DNA of 64,000 nucleotides from JACRDG01 sp963760985 (GCA_963760985.1 CAVXFM010000010.1:310001-374000), one strand, 5' to 3'; shown: positions 8,212 to 17,600, counted from the stretch's first letter. Translations and numbers: made by a program. The notes: generated from the sequence alone by a model not told the origin.

Positions 8212-10395
8212 TCAAAAGACAATGAGGCCCTCAAACACCAGTCGCACGAAAAACGAGACAGCCTTTTCCCTTCCCGCCGCCTGGAACGTGCTGAAAATAG
8301 CCTTGAGATTCTTCTTTCCATCCAGGTTCTCCAGGAGTTTCCGTTCGAACGGCCCTATCCGGATCGGACGCTTTCCGAGAGACGCGAAGTAATCCCCACC
8401 AAACTCCGCATACACGCGGGAATCGGTCGACACAGGTCCCTCATCCTCAGGGATCTGTTCGATGGGAAACGGAGACGCGCACACGACACTCGGAAACGCG
8501 AAGCGGGGCACGAGAGCCTTGAGCTTTTTGGCTTGTGCCTGGCTCTCCTGAACGGCCAGGGCACCGAGCAGCTTCACATAAGGTTGCTTTTCCTCGCGCC
8601 TGAGCCTCTTGAGTACGTCAGGACCTTTTTCAAAGTAGAGAAAGCTGTGATTGGTGCACAGCGCTCCTACGTAGGGGTAATCGTTTATGGCAAAGGTGTC
8701 TTCCAGATGGCTCAAACGATGATAGAGCCGGTTGACTCCTGCAGCGGAAATCCTCGTGCGGGACGTCCAAACCGGTTGAGGAGCCATTAAGGCGTTACCC
8801 TCGTAACTGAGAGACGTGACACCATAGTGCTCCGGATCCTCGTGCATCCGGGAACCGGGTACCACCATGAGCAAGCCGATCACGTAATAGGAAATACGGT
8901 CTGCGTTCTCTTCCAGAAGGCTCACCGTCATGCCCGCTTCTTGCTCCGTTTCCCCGGGGAATCCGAAGAATCCCATGGCCTGCGTCGCGACGCCGCTGTC
9001 ATAGAGGTCCTTCATCACCCGACGGACGGTTTCGACCTGTTTGCCTTTCTTCATGGCATCCAGGGTGCGCTGGCATCCGCTCTCAAAACCGATGGCCACG
9101 CTGTTCAGACCTGCCCGGGCCATGAGTCGGCACAGGTCTTCCGTGACTGCGTTGTCCGCGCGAAGATCGGTGTTCCATCGGAATTTCTTGCGCGACGCGA
9201 TGACCGCCTCACTGAATCGTTTGAGGTACGCGGGGTCGATCACGTCATTGCTGAAGTTAAAGTGATGGGAACCGTGCCGTGCAGCCAGGAGTGTCATCTC
9301 CTCAATCGCCTTGTCCACCGGCACGGTTTGATACGGTCGCATGCGGTTCTCGCCGTAGCGGTTCTGGCAGAACACACATTTTCCCCAAAAACAGCCCCTA
9401 CTGATGCAGTAAGGAATTACCGGCTCGGGAATGAGGTACGCACCGAGATCCAGGTCCGAGTAATCGGGCGGGGGAAGTTCAGCCGGATGCGGGTAGTCAA
9501 GTGACTCGGAACGGTGAACGAGGCCGGTGCTCGCGTCTCGAAACATGAGGTTCGGGACCTGGTCGAGCGCACTTCCGGTCGTGGCATGATCCAGAAGCCC
9601 TTTGAACGCCTTTTCGCCCTCGCCGAGCACCACCGAGTCCGTGCACGAAAAAAGCCAGTTCAAATGGGTCTCTCCCATGAGGAGCACCCACTGGGAAAAA
9701 TAGGCCCCTCCCATGGTGACGTGAATGGACGGAAATCGCTCTTTCAGCAGCTTGCCCAGGACCAATGCCTGGACCGACTGTGAGCCGAATTCCATGGAAA
9801 TTCCTATCATCGCGGGTGGCGCAGCAGCAATCTGAGGAACGAGCACGTTCTCGTCGTACTCCATAAACGGATTTACCGCTTTGTCGCGATGTTGCCAGAC
9901 GCGCTCGATGGAATTCAGCATCTGTGCCGTGGGGTATTCGGAAGGGGTGACCACGGTAGGATAATGAAGGGCAGACAGCAATCGGAACAAAGCGTTCAGC
10001 GCGGTGCATGCCTGTTTGTACGAGGGATAGCGGTAAAAACGATGGCGATCCTTGAAAACCTTCAGTGCACTCGTGATCTCCAAAGGATCGCCCTCCATCG
10101 CGGCCAGGGAAACCAACAACTGATACTGTCTCTGTGCGAAGGGGTCCAGGTAACGCTTCGACTCGAGTTCTCGCTTGCGTTCCGCAGCGCGAGCCAGGAC
10201 GAGACTCAAGGTTGACTCTTCCGTAAGGAAAGCGAGCGACTCGATCCCCAGGTCCCGTACTCTGACCTTGTGACCGCACTGTTCCGCATACGACTTGAGA
10301 TAAGGCAGCGCGGGGTAGGGCCCTGTCAGGTCTCCGGGGGGCGGTTGCAACAGGAGACCGCAGGAAGCGAGTTCGTGTGGGGCGGAGATATTCAT
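8212..10395 (-). CDS. B12-binding radical SAM protein with C-terminal PqqD-like winged-helix region
   Basis: 727 residues. Residues 1-300 form a cobalamin-binding-like region (PPGDLTGPYPALPYLKSYAEQCG, later MIGISMEFGSQS and VTMGGAYFSQW). The radical SAM core follows with the cluster motif CISRGCFWGKCVFC near residue 335 and conserved later blocks (GFESGCQRTLDAMKKG, GFFGFPGETEQE). The last 60 residues (FERKLLENLDGKKNLKAIF and a helical end) resemble a PqqD-like or RiPP-recognition winged helix. This is inferred by eye. Such enzymes usually methylate or otherwise rebuild peptides or small molecules. The start overlaps the previous stop by 4 bases, placing it in the operon with pup and pafA. The substrate is unknown; a peptide such as Pup is an attractive guess. 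Confidence 0.85.
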   Translation of the reverse strand: MNISAPHELASCGLLLQPPPGDLTGPYPALPYLKSYAEQCGHKVRVRDLGIESLAFLTEESTLSLVLARAAERKRELESKRYLDPFAQRQYQLLVSLAAMEGDPLEITSALKVFKDRHRFYRYPSYKQACTALNALFRLLSALHYPTVVTPSEYPTAQMLNSIERVWQHRDKAVNPFMEYDENVLVPQIAAAPPAMIGISMEFGSQSVQALVLGKLLKERFPSIHVTMGGAYFSQWVLLMGETHLNWLFSCTDSVVLGEGEKAFKGLLDHATTGSALDQVPNLMFRDASTGLVHRSESLDYPHPAELPPPDYSDLDLGAYLIPEPVIPYCISRGCFWGKCVFCQNRYGENRMRPYQTVPVDKAIEEMTLLAARHGSHHFNFSNDVIDPAYLKRFSEAVIASRKKFRWNTDLRADNAVTEDLCRLMARAGLNSVAIGFESGCQRTLDAMKKGKQVETVRRVMKDLYDSGVATQAMGFFGFPGETEQEAGMTVSLLEENADRISYYVIGLLMVVPGSRMHEDPEHYGVTSLSYEGNALMAPQPVWTSRTRISAAGVNRLYHRLSHLEDTFAINDYPYVGALCTNHSFLYFEKGPDVLKRLRREEKQPYVKLLGALAVQESQAQAKKLKALVPRFAFPSVVCASPFPIEQIPEDEGPVSTDSRVYAEFGGDYFASLGKRPIRIGPFERKLLENLDGKKNLKAIFSTFQAAGREKAVSFFVRLVFEGLIVF

Positions 10396-11096
10396 GTCGT
10401 CTCGTCCAGAAGAGAGGCGAGTGCGGAACGTTCCAGGGCCGCGCGATCCACCACTCGGTACGACGGATCGTTATACTTGCGATAGACCGAGGAATGGCTC
10501 AGCACGGGAATGTGTCCCCATCTCTCGATAAAGTCATTCACTTCCCGGAGAAAATGTGCGACCAGCGCATCGGAAAAGACATAGACCGTGCTATCTACAC
10601 AAAGACTTCCCGAACGGTTCAGATTCTGAAATCCGGCGAGGATTCCCAGAAAGCGTTCGCCCTGTCCTCGATGAATCATCGCTGATTCCAGACAGACATC
10701 GAGAAGGAGGGCTGATGCCCTGCTTTCATCCGCGGGGAACCTCCCGCGATAGGCTCGAAGATTCAGCCTGAAGACCGAACCGTCGCATGATACGTCTTCC
10801 AGAATAGGTTCCTCCGCGTTCGGTCGCGCGAGTTGAAGTTCTCGCACGAGCATTTGTCCGAACCGCACGGGGTCGTCGATGCTGTGTCCTATGCCGAATT
10901 CACCCTGATGGAGGCACTTGTACACGTCGGCCACTGTATGTACTTTGGGGACGACGATTCGAGATTCGTCCTCTCCGTGCGGCCGAGGCGGATGGTGCTT
11001 TACTTCGTACAAACGATACTGCTCAAGCAAAATCCGTAGAATGCCGGGCTCGTTGCTTACCGTCTCCAGAGGCTGGCCAGACTCGTGAGTAGTCAT
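10392..11096 (-). CDS. Unrecognised 234-residue protein in the Pup operon
   Basis: I do not recognise this family. It is soluble, with no signal peptide or membrane segment, and mixed in composition with a His-Pro-rich stretch near residue 35 (VKHHPPRPHGED). The middle and end look alpha/beta (ASALLLDVCLESAMIH, FLREVNDFIERWG). It overlaps pafA by 4 bases and the radical SAM gene by 4 bases, so translation is probably coupled to both. Its length is near that of a 20S proteasome subunit and it sits near where prcBA lies in other pup loci. I see no N-terminal catalytic threonine motif and no resemblance to proteasome folds by eye. It could be a substrate adaptor or a partner of the radical SAM protein. 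Confidence 0.75.
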   Translation of the reverse strand: MTTHESGQPLETVSNEPGILRILLEQYRLYEVKHHPPRPHGEDESRIVVPKVHTVADVYKCLHQGEFGIGHSIDDPVRFGQMLVRELQLARPNAEEPILEDVSCDGSVFRLNLRAYRGRFPADESRASALLLDVCLESAMIHRGQGERFLGILAGFQNLNRSGSLCVDSTVYVFSDALVAHFLREVNDFIERWGHIPVLSHSSVYRKYNDPSYRVVDRAALERSALASLLDETT

Positions 11097-12614
11097 GCGT
11101 CCCCCTCATGAGTCTCGGGCTTCAGGTTCCAGGACTCCGCGAACGTGTCCACCTGTTGGATCACGGAAGCGTCTTGGGGCATGAGCGGGTCTTCAAGTGT
11201 TATCTTCAATTGCTTGACCATTCGCCGATGCCGGTTAAAGGGATGAGATGCCCCTCGCCCTTGGCTGCCGGCCACGACTTTGATGTCCTCCCAATTCTTG
11301 ATGAGGACCTCGACGTTCTTGTCCGTGGCACGCTGAATAATCGTTCCCCTCGTGCCTGCCCGCGTGTTTGCCGGGGGCTGTGTGCAGGCAGCGCACACCT
11401 CGGTCTCGTCCAGCATGCGATCCGTGAGCCCCAGCCCCACACATTGCTCAAACAAGCTCGTGCGCGAATTCAGGTCGTGGTACCCGACGTCGAGAAGTTT
11501 CAGTCTCCAATCGTGACTTTGCATGCCGACTTTGTCCCTCATCCGGCTGATAAACCAGAGCTTCAGAATCCAATCGATTTTTCGCTTCAGGTCGGCCGGG
11601 TCGTCTTCCAGCAACCCTTCGGACCAGGAAACCTTGACTTGTTTCAATCCGTCGAGGGTCAGGCTCCACAAATCGAGGATCTGCCTGTCAGCCGAGTCAT
11701 TCTCATGGGTTGCGAAGAAGGCCTGCGCCTTTTCCAGATACCTGGTCTGGATGTCCAGGGCGGTGAAGCGTCTTTTCTTGCCCTCGAGGCTCAGTGGCTG
11801 ATCCATGCGATGTGAGATTTCTTTGATAGCGTGCACCGGCGACGCGAGCGCGGGCATGCTCCCGAGCGCTTCTTCCTCGAGCATGCGCAGGACCAGATGG
11901 GTGCACCCTATTTTTAGCCAGATGGCGCATTCGGACAGGTTGGAGTCGCCCACGAGCAGGTGGAGTCGTCGGTTTTGCCCCTGGCGAGGGATCTCCCTCT
12001 TGCGGAGATTGACAATCCCCCTGACCTGAGACGTGCGGTCGCTGAATACTCGGTCTATGAAGTCGGCTCGCTGGGCCAATCGAAAAGGCGAATCCGTTCC
12101 TTCTGCACCGGTCACGACGCGGCCCGCGCCGGTGAATATCTGGCGGGTCACCAGAAAAGGCACGATCGCACCTATGCGCTCCATAGCTTCAGGGGTGACC
12201 AGATAGTTCTCGTGACTCCCGTACGTGATACCGAACGAATCCACGTTGTTCTTGAACACCAGCAGTTTTCCCGTCACTCCGTGGTCCTTCATCCGCTCTG
12301 ACGCGTCTTCCACGAGTTCCTGGACGATTCTGTCTCCGGCCTTGTCGTGAGCAACGACGTCTCTCACACTCGCGCACTCGGGAGTGGCATATTCAGGATG
12401 AGCGCCGCGATCGATATAGAAACCTGCCTCCATTGCCGAGGAACTCTCCTGCATGGGCATAGCCCTTGTGGTCCAGAGAGTCGACCAGCAGAGGCGTCAA
12501 TGTCTTCAAATGATCCAGCAGAGACTGCTCGCCGTACAGCGGTGTCCGATCTGCGACTTCCGGTCGGTGTATGAGGGCGTATTCGGTCTCTATGCCGAAG
12601 ACCCGGGACCGCAC
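11093..12614 (-). CDS. pafA: Pup--protein ligase PafA (one frame break)
   Basis: Carboxylate-amine ligase that joins the C-terminal glutamate of Pup to lysines of target proteins using ATP. It starts with a GTG at 12614, three bases after the pup stop. The N-terminus has the family motif FGIETEYALIH. The next motif reads NGGRF in the first frame and FYIDRGAHPEYATPEC in the second, so the frames join near 12430. Removing one T from a TTT run there restores NGGRFYIDRGAHPEYATPEC. Later blocks fit the glutamine synthetase-like fold (NNVDSFGITYGSHENYL, RRLHLLVGDSNLSE, LKIGCTHLVLRMLEEE). Total length is about 507 residues. The lack of an insert after the first motif, together with the IETEYAL start, points to PafA rather than Dop. 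The break is probably a sequence error; if real, the ligase would be dead. Confidence 0.88.
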
Positions 12615-12617
12615 GTG

Positions 12618-12821
12618 TTATTCCCCCTCCACCTGGCGGAAGTCCTCCACGAATTCTTCGCCGGCTTTCTGGAGAACCTCTTCCATGAATTCGTCCAATT
12701 CCTTGAGTTTTTTCTGTTTCGCTTCTTCGGAAATCGGAGACGAAACAGGTCCGCTTGGCTCCTCATCCTGTTTCTTGACTCTCTTGGCCTTTGGTGGCTG
12801 TATCCGTCGTGATTCAGTCAT
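12618..12821 (-). CDS. pup: Prokaryotic ubiquitin-like protein Pup
   Basis: 67 residues, highly charged, with no signal or membrane segment. The N-terminal half is rich in Lys, Arg, Ser and Pro and probably disordered. The second half is a predicted helix of Pup type (LKELDEFMEEVLQKAGEEF) that would bind the coiled coil of Mpa. It ends ...FRQVEGE, with glycine at the second-last position and C-terminal glutamate, so it should be ready for ligation without deamidation. Most actinobacterial Pups end GGQ or GGE; the third-last residue here is Glu. It sits between dop and pafA, as in known pup loci. The short length and low complexity make it easy to miss, but the context leaves little doubt. Confidence 0.9.
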   Translation of the reverse strand: MTESRRIQPPKAKRVKKQDEEPSGPVSSPISEEAKQKKLKELDEFMEEVLQKAGEEFVEDFRQVEGE

Positions 12822-12890
12822 GAACGGTCTCCGTTGAGCCCCTTCCGGTTCACAGGGGCCTTTTCACAGGGGCAATTTGTCGGGTTGTTC

Positions 12891-14459
12891 TCAGGCAGAT
12901 CGCGTCTCCTCGATCGCTCTCAACAATTCCCTGGAATTCGAGGACCGAGAGAAGATTTCCCGGAATTGCTCCCGGGTTCCTTTAAGAGGGTTGAGAAGGG
13001 GCACCATGCGTCGCACATCTCCCTGATCGAAGCCCACCACTTCCCAGTTGACGAGAAAGATCTCTTCCGTGAATTTCTCCACACATTTGCCTCGGAAATA
13101 GGCTCGTGTGTCCGGGGGCGGTTCAATGACCCGGCGCTGGATCTCCGCATCTTCGAGGATTCTCTCGGTGAGACCCTGGCTCTGCAGACGCGGGAAAATG
13201 CCCTCGCTCGGATCCACATTGTGGTACTGGAGATCAAGAACCCTGAGTCTCGATAGATCCAGCGCGGTGTTCGCGGTCTTCCGGTAACGACTGATCAGCC
13301 AGAGTTTCGCTACCCAGTCCAGTCTCCTGTGGAGTTCCTGCGGATCCGCAAGGAGTTCCAGATCGTCGGAAACTCTGAGCTTCTCCAGGCCGTCCAGTGC
13401 ATAAGACCAGCATTGCAGAATGAGTTGTTCTTCAGGGGCCGCAGGCTCGCTCCGGCCCTGGCAGTATTCACGCGCACCTTGCAGAAAGGCCCGCTGAACC
13501 TCTACTGGCGTCAGTTTCCTGCCGTCAGCGAGTTCTACCACACAGTCGAACCTGGCAGAGACCTGCTTGATGTCCCTGAGCGGATCTCTGAGTGAGAGGT
13601 CTTCCCTGAGAAAACCATCTTCCAGCATCCTGAGAACGAGTTGGGTGGTCCCAATCTTGAGGAAGCCGGCCCATTCGTTCATGTTCGCATCGCCGAGGAT
13701 CAGGTGAAGTCGTCGGAAACGCTTCGCGTCCGCGTGGGGTTCGTCCCTCGTATTGATGATCGGTCTCGCATACATGGTTTCCAGACCGAACATTGTTTCC
13801 ATGAAGTCCGCGCGTTGCGAGATTTGAAAAGGCACATGCGGCCGGGACGCGAGCCCGTTTCCCACTTTTCCCGCGCCTGCAAAAATTTGGCGGGTGACCA
13901 GGAAGGGAACGAGACCCTTCATGGCCTTGTGTACGTCCGTGACCAGGCATTGCTCATGAGCGGCCGCATCCATGAGGTAATTCTCGTGACACCCGTAGCT
14001 GTGGCCCAGGTGATCCACGTTATTCTTGAAAAGAGACACTCGGCATGACGGGACCATGGTCTTCATGGTCGCGAGCGCCTCACGCAGCACTATTTCGCCG
14101 GCCTTGTCGCTGGCTATCGCATCCCGTGCGCTCAGACATTCGGGAGTTGAATACTCGGGGTGTCCGTGGTCCGTGTAGAACCGGGATCCGTTCGGCAACA
14201 CCGCGTTGATCCGCAGATTCTCTTCCTCTGAAATGGTCTCCTGGCCTGTGCTCTTGCCGTACAGCGATCCTCGGAAATCGCTGAACGGAGTCTCGTGCCC
14301 ATAATCCCAGAGCAACTTTGTGCCCGGTTCTCTGAGCCCCAGCTTCCGTGCGTACCCGTTGACCAGCATACAGGATGCCTGAAAAGGGGTGAGGTCATGA
14401 TCCCCTTGGATATGGATTGCATATTCGTCTTCGATCCCGACAACTTTGGGGATACTCAT
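12891..14459 (-). CDS. dop: Deamidase/depupylase Dop
   Basis: Paralogue of PafA that removes Pup from proteins and, in species with GGQ-type Pup, deamidates its C-terminus. Taken from the ATG at 14459 (gggag ribosome site 5 bases upstream), it has about 522 residues. It starts IPKVVGIEDEYAIHI. The insert at residues 50-90 (DYGHETPFSDFRGSLYG) is where Dop carries its extra loop. The motif NGSRFYTDHGHPEYSTPEC has the DH form common in Dop. Later blocks NNVDHLGHSYGCHENYL and RRLHLILGDANMNE match the shared fold. It lies between mpa and pup. As Pup here ends in Glu, depupylation is the expected activity. An upstream in-frame ATG at 14504 would overlap mpa and is less likely. Confidence 0.88.
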   Translation of the reverse strand: MSIPKVVGIEDEYAIHIQGDHDLTPFQASCMLVNGYARKLGLREPGTKLLWDYGHETPFSDFRGSLYGKSTGQETISEEENLRINAVLPNGSRFYTDHGHPEYSTPECLSARDAIASDKAGEIVLREALATMKTMVPSCRVSLFKNNVDHLGHSYGCHENYLMDAAAHEQCLVTDVHKAMKGLVPFLVTRQIFAGAGKVGNGLASRPHVPFQISQRADFMETMFGLETMYARPIINTRDEPHADAKRFRRLHLILGDANMNEWAGFLKIGTTQLVLRMLEDGFLREDLSLRDPLRDIKQVSARFDCVVELADGRKLTPVEVQRAFLQGAREYCQGRSEPAAPEEQLILQCWSYALDGLEKLRVSDDLELLADPQELHRRLDWVAKLWLISRYRKTANTALDLSRLRVLDLQYHNVDPSEGIFPRLQSQGLTERILEDAEIQRRVIEPPPDTRAYFRGKCVEKFTEEIFLVNWEVVGFDQGDVRRMVPLLNPLKGTREQFREIFSRSSNSRELLRAIEETRSA

Positions 14460-14487
14460 GAGAACTCCCGACCCGAGCCGCACGGCA

Positions 14488-16290
14488 TTATTCGAGCAAA
14501 TCACCGACTTCTAGGGCCTCTTGCCGCACGGGCTTGTCATCCTTCGCGTTTGGCACGTTTTTACGGAACAGCGAGCGAATACGAATCACTCGCTCACCGC
14601 CCTTGCCGATGATTCGGTACCAATCTGCCGGGTTGGTGTTACTCGGCAGTTCCTCGTTCTCCTCGAACTCAGCGCGAAGTGCGGCGAACAAGTGGCGTTG
14701 GGTGATTCCCTTGATGCCTTCTTTTATGAAATCCTTCACCGCAAACAACTTCGCGCGATTGACCACGTGCTCGATGATCGCGCCGCTTACAAAGTCCTGC
14801 AGATAGAGAATCTTCTGGGTCCCGTCCGCGTAACTGATTTCGAGCAGTTCGTTTCCCGGCTTATGGCTGTACAGATCGTCCACCAACCTGCCGATCATGA
14901 TCTCCACGGCTGATGCGGCTTCTCCGCACGCATTCACCACACACGGGTCCAGCGGAAGATCGGAGGTCAGGTACTTGGAAAAGATCTCAGTTGCCGCGTC
15001 TCGGTCAGGGCGAGGAATGCGGATCTTGCGGTCGAGACGTCCGGGTCGCAATACCGCAGGATCAATGAGATCCTCACGGTTGGTAGCCCCGATGACCACC
15101 ACGTTTTCCAACGGCTCCAGGCCGTCAAGCTCCGCGAGAAACTGCGGTACAATGGTGGCTTCCATGTCCGAGGATATTCCCGAACCCCTCACACGGAACA
15201 TGGAGTCCATTTCATCAAAGAAAATGATCACAGGGGTCTTGTGTCGTGCCTGATTTCTCGCGTGGGCAAAGAGATCCCGGATGGCCTGTTCCGTTTCCCC
15301 CACGTATTTGTTGAGCAGTTCCGGTCCTTTGACGTTCAGAAAGAAGCTGTGCCTCTGTTCGCCCGTCTCTTCCTCTATGCGTTTTGCGAGGCTGTTCGCC
15401 ACGGCCTTTGCAAGAAGGGTTTTCCCGCAACCAGGAGGACCATAAAGGAGGATTCCTTTGGGGGGAACCAGGCGATGCTCCTTGAAATACTCGGGATAGA
15501 GGTGTGGCAGCTCAATGGCGTCGCGGATCAGTTCCACCGCATCAGTCAAGCCGCCAATGTCCGAATAACTGATATCAGGCACCTTTTCGAGAGCCAGCCG
15601 ATCCACTTCGCTCTTGGGCAGAAGGCTGTACGCGAACAGCGATTCATGGTCGTATTCTATTTTGTCTCCCACCAGAATCTTCACGGACCCAAGCGGCTCT
15701 GCTCTGCTGAGGACGAGACTTTCGTCTCCGACCGTCTTGACGAGCAATTTTTCGTAGCTCAGGATCTGCTGAACGGTGGCGAGGCTGCCGCAGATCAGTT
15801 CAAAGCCTCTCGGCTCGATTACCTGAAGCTCGTTGTTGAGCAGCAACAGCTCACCTTTGCGAAAAGCTCTCCGACGAGCGCTCTTGGCTACTTGGTCCTG
15901 ACGGATGGCGTGAAAGGTTCCTTTTGTAGGCTTTTCTTCCTCTGGTGGCTCTTCCGTGAGGACACCGGCCTCATGGAGCCGACCGTGAAACTTGATGATC
16001 ACGTGATCCTTGTCTTGTCCGGGTTGCACAAACACGCCGAAAGGGAGAGCCCTTTCCTTCTCCCGGTCAGAACCGGGCATGAGCTTTCGTAATTCCAGTC
16101 TCGACGCATGAAGGGCTTCTGCAAGCATGAGCCTTTTTCGTTCTGACTCTTGCATGCGTGTTTCGATATCGTCCTCGTGCTCTTCGTCACGTGCAATTAC
16201 ACATTCTTCCGCCTCTTGGACTATGGTTTCAACCAGTTGCTTCTTCAGCCGTCTTTCGTCTTCACTCTCTGATTTGCGATCAGCACTCAT
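14488..16290 (-). CDS. mpa: Proteasomal-type AAA+ ATPase (ARC/Mpa)
   Basis: 600 residues. An N-terminal coiled coil spans residues 10-75 (charged heptads such as EERRLKK...RMQESERKRL) and would capture Pup. OB-type domains follow at about 90-240. The AAA+ module has Walker A GPPGCGKTLLAKA, Walker B IIFFDEMDSMF and the arginine-finger region RPGRLDRKIRIPRP. This is the order of Mpa/ARC, the unfoldase that recruits pupylated proteins. The C-terminus reads EALEVGDLLE and lacks the GQYL-type tail with penultimate tyrosine by which Mpa docks on and opens the 20S proteasome. Together with the absence of prcBA here, this suggests work without a 20S core, as proposed for Corynebacterium ARC. The start ATG has a gcagga ribosome site. 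Confidence 0.93.
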   Translation of the reverse strand: MSADRKSESEDERRLKKQLVETIVQEAEECVIARDEEHEDDIETRMQESERKRLMLAEALHASRLELRKLMPGSDREKERALPFGVFVQPGQDKDHVIIKFHGRLHEAGVLTEEPPEEEKPTKGTFHAIRQDQVAKSARRRAFRKGELLLLNNELQVIEPRGFELICGSLATVQQILSYEKLLVKTVGDESLVLSRAEPLGSVKILVGDKIEYDHESLFAYSLLPKSEVDRLALEKVPDISYSDIGGLTDAVELIRDAIELPHLYPEYFKEHRLVPPKGILLYGPPGCGKTLLAKAVANSLAKRIEEETGEQRHSFFLNVKGPELLNKYVGETEQAIRDLFAHARNQARHKTPVIIFFDEMDSMFRVRGSGISSDMEATIVPQFLAELDGLEPLENVVVIGATNREDLIDPAVLRPGRLDRKIRIPRPDRDAATEIFSKYLTSDLPLDPCVVNACGEAASAVEIMIGRLVDDLYSHKPGNELLEISYADGTQKILYLQDFVSGAIIEHVVNRAKLFAVKDFIKEGIKGITQRHLFAALRAEFEENEELPSNTNPADWYRIIGKGGERVIRIRSLFRKNVPNAKDDKPVRQEALEVGDLLE

Positions 16291-16338
16291 CGTCCTGCGC
16301 CTTTTCGTGTGTCGCCCGGGTCGAGGGGATGCGGGAGA

Positions 16339-16674
16339 CTATTTTTTCTTCCCTTTTCCATGATACCGGTTTCGAGTGAGCTGGTGAAACTCGACGCGGT
16401 GGGACAACCAATCGATGGCCTGTTGCCTATCCCATCCTCGGATCTGGCACACCAGATCGATCACGGATCCTCCCACATCGGAACAGATGCGACAGTGAAA
16501 CGTGTTTCTCGCGGGATTGAAGAACAAGGTCTGACGCTCATCCCCAGGCGAGTGCGTGTCTTCTCTGAAGCATCTTCCCATACTTCCTTGGACCTTGATC
16601 CCCAATTCGGTCGCCACCTGGATAATCGGATTGGCTGTTTCGAGCTGTTTGAGATCGATTTCTTCGCTCGTCAT
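16339..16674 (-). CDS. CHC2-type zinc-finger protein (primase zinc-domain-like)
   Basis: 111 residues carrying a stand-alone DnaG-like CHC2 zinc finger: CFREDTHS near residue 35, then FFNPARNTFHCRIC, giving Cys-His-Cys-Cys ligands, and the helix following it (GGSVIDLVCQIRGWDRQQAIDWL). In DnaG this domain binds single-stranded DNA before the polymerase domain, which is absent here. The tail is basic (RNRYHGKGKKK). Such free CHC2 domains occur in mobile elements and as orphan genes. It lies 48 bases upstream of mpa on the same strand and may be co-transcribed. A link to pupylation is not evident. Confidence 0.8.
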   Translation of the reverse strand: MTSEEIDLKQLETANPIIQVATELGIKVQGSMGRCFREDTHSPGDERQTLFFNPARNTFHCRICSDVGGSVIDLVCQIRGWDRQQAIDWLSHRVEFHQLTRNRYHGKGKKK

Positions 16675-16705
16675 CGGACTCTACCGCCTTTTGGTTCCCG
16701 GCCTC

Positions 16706-17530
16706 TTAGTGGATTCGCGTGGGCATCTGTTTGAGGTTTTCGATCTGGAGCAAAATGCTCTCACGATCTTGGGCTTCCGGAGATAGCTCCACGTATCGCC
16801 GGAGGTCTCTGATCGCGCTGTCCGGATCTCCCATTGCCTGATAGATCAATCCGCGTTCACGGAGTTCCGGAGTGGATTTCGGATCGACGGTCAGTATCCA
16901 TTGGATCATTCTCAGCGTTTTCATTTCCGCGCCCGTGTGTGAGTAGATAGCCTTGAGGTTTCGCATGAGCCTGACCATCACTTGCTTGGGCCACACCGGG
17001 TCCAGGAAAGTCGACGGAGGCTTGGCCCCCTGGAATTGGGCGAGGAACATGCCGCGGCACTGCTTTTCGGTCAGCAGCCTTCCGTTGTTAAAGGGATCGA
17101 TAAAGATGCGCCTCTTTTCCGCGAGAAAACCGACGAGGAAATGACCAGGCGCTCCTACCCCGTACACCGGCAAACCAGCCTTTCTCCCCACATGCAGGTA
17201 CACGAGGGACAGCGTAATGGGGATGCCGAGTTTCCGGTCCAGCACCTCGTTGAGAAAGCTGTTCCTGGGATCGTAATACTCTCGCCGGTTGCCCTGAAAT
17301 CCTTCCTCCCCGAAGAGGAGTTTATTGGCCTCGTCAATAAGGCCCTCGGGGGTAGTTGAGGACGGTATCCGTGACTTCAACGTCTCGCCCATTACGTCCA
17401 GAAGCCCTCGATAATGGGTTTCGTCCAGGTCCGGGTATTCCGATCTGGCAATCAAAAGCGCAGCCTTGGTCGGATCGATTGCGTGATCGGGCAGCGATGC
17501 CAGTTCCTCGATTTGTGCAGTAAGATCCAC
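16706..17530 (-). CDS. SirB1-like transglutaminase-fold protein with TPR end
   Basis: 274 residues from the GTG at 17530, which gives the usual family start (VDLTAQIEELASLPDHAIDPTKAALLIAR). The frame stays open upstream to 17689, but that part overlaps the amidohydrolase. The central part is the SirB1/DUF transglutaminase-like core (NSFLNEVLDRKLGIPITLSLVYLHVGRKAGLPVYGVGAPGHFLVGF), which in this family commonly lacks a full catalytic triad. The end has one tetratricopeptide-like pair (ELRERGLIYQAMGDPDSAIRDLRRYVEL). The role of the family is uncertain. It lies between the amidohydrolase and CHC2 genes in the same run. Confidence 0.85.
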   Translation of the reverse strand: MDLTAQIEELASLPDHAIDPTKAALLIARSEYPDLDETHYRGLLDVMGETLKSRIPSSTTPEGLIDEANKLLFGEEGFQGNRREYYDPRNSFLNEVLDRKLGIPITLSLVYLHVGRKAGLPVYGVGAPGHFLVGFLAEKRRIFIDPFNNGRLLTEKQCRGMFLAQFQGAKPPSTFLDPVWPKQVMVRLMRNLKAIYSHTGAEMKTLRMIQWILTVDPKSTPELRERGLIYQAMGDPDSAIRDLRRYVELSPEAQDRESILLQIENLKQMPTRIH

Positions 17531-17600
17531 GTGGTACCCCCACGACCCTTCTCGCTGGCTGTTGCGCAAAAGGCTTCTCAATGCGGCAAATGCCTGGCAT

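Noticed and set aside
10392..11096. The 234-residue protein as a hidden 20S proteasome subunit
   Set aside because: Length and position fit, but no N-terminal catalytic Thr, propeptide or proteasome-like motif is visible.
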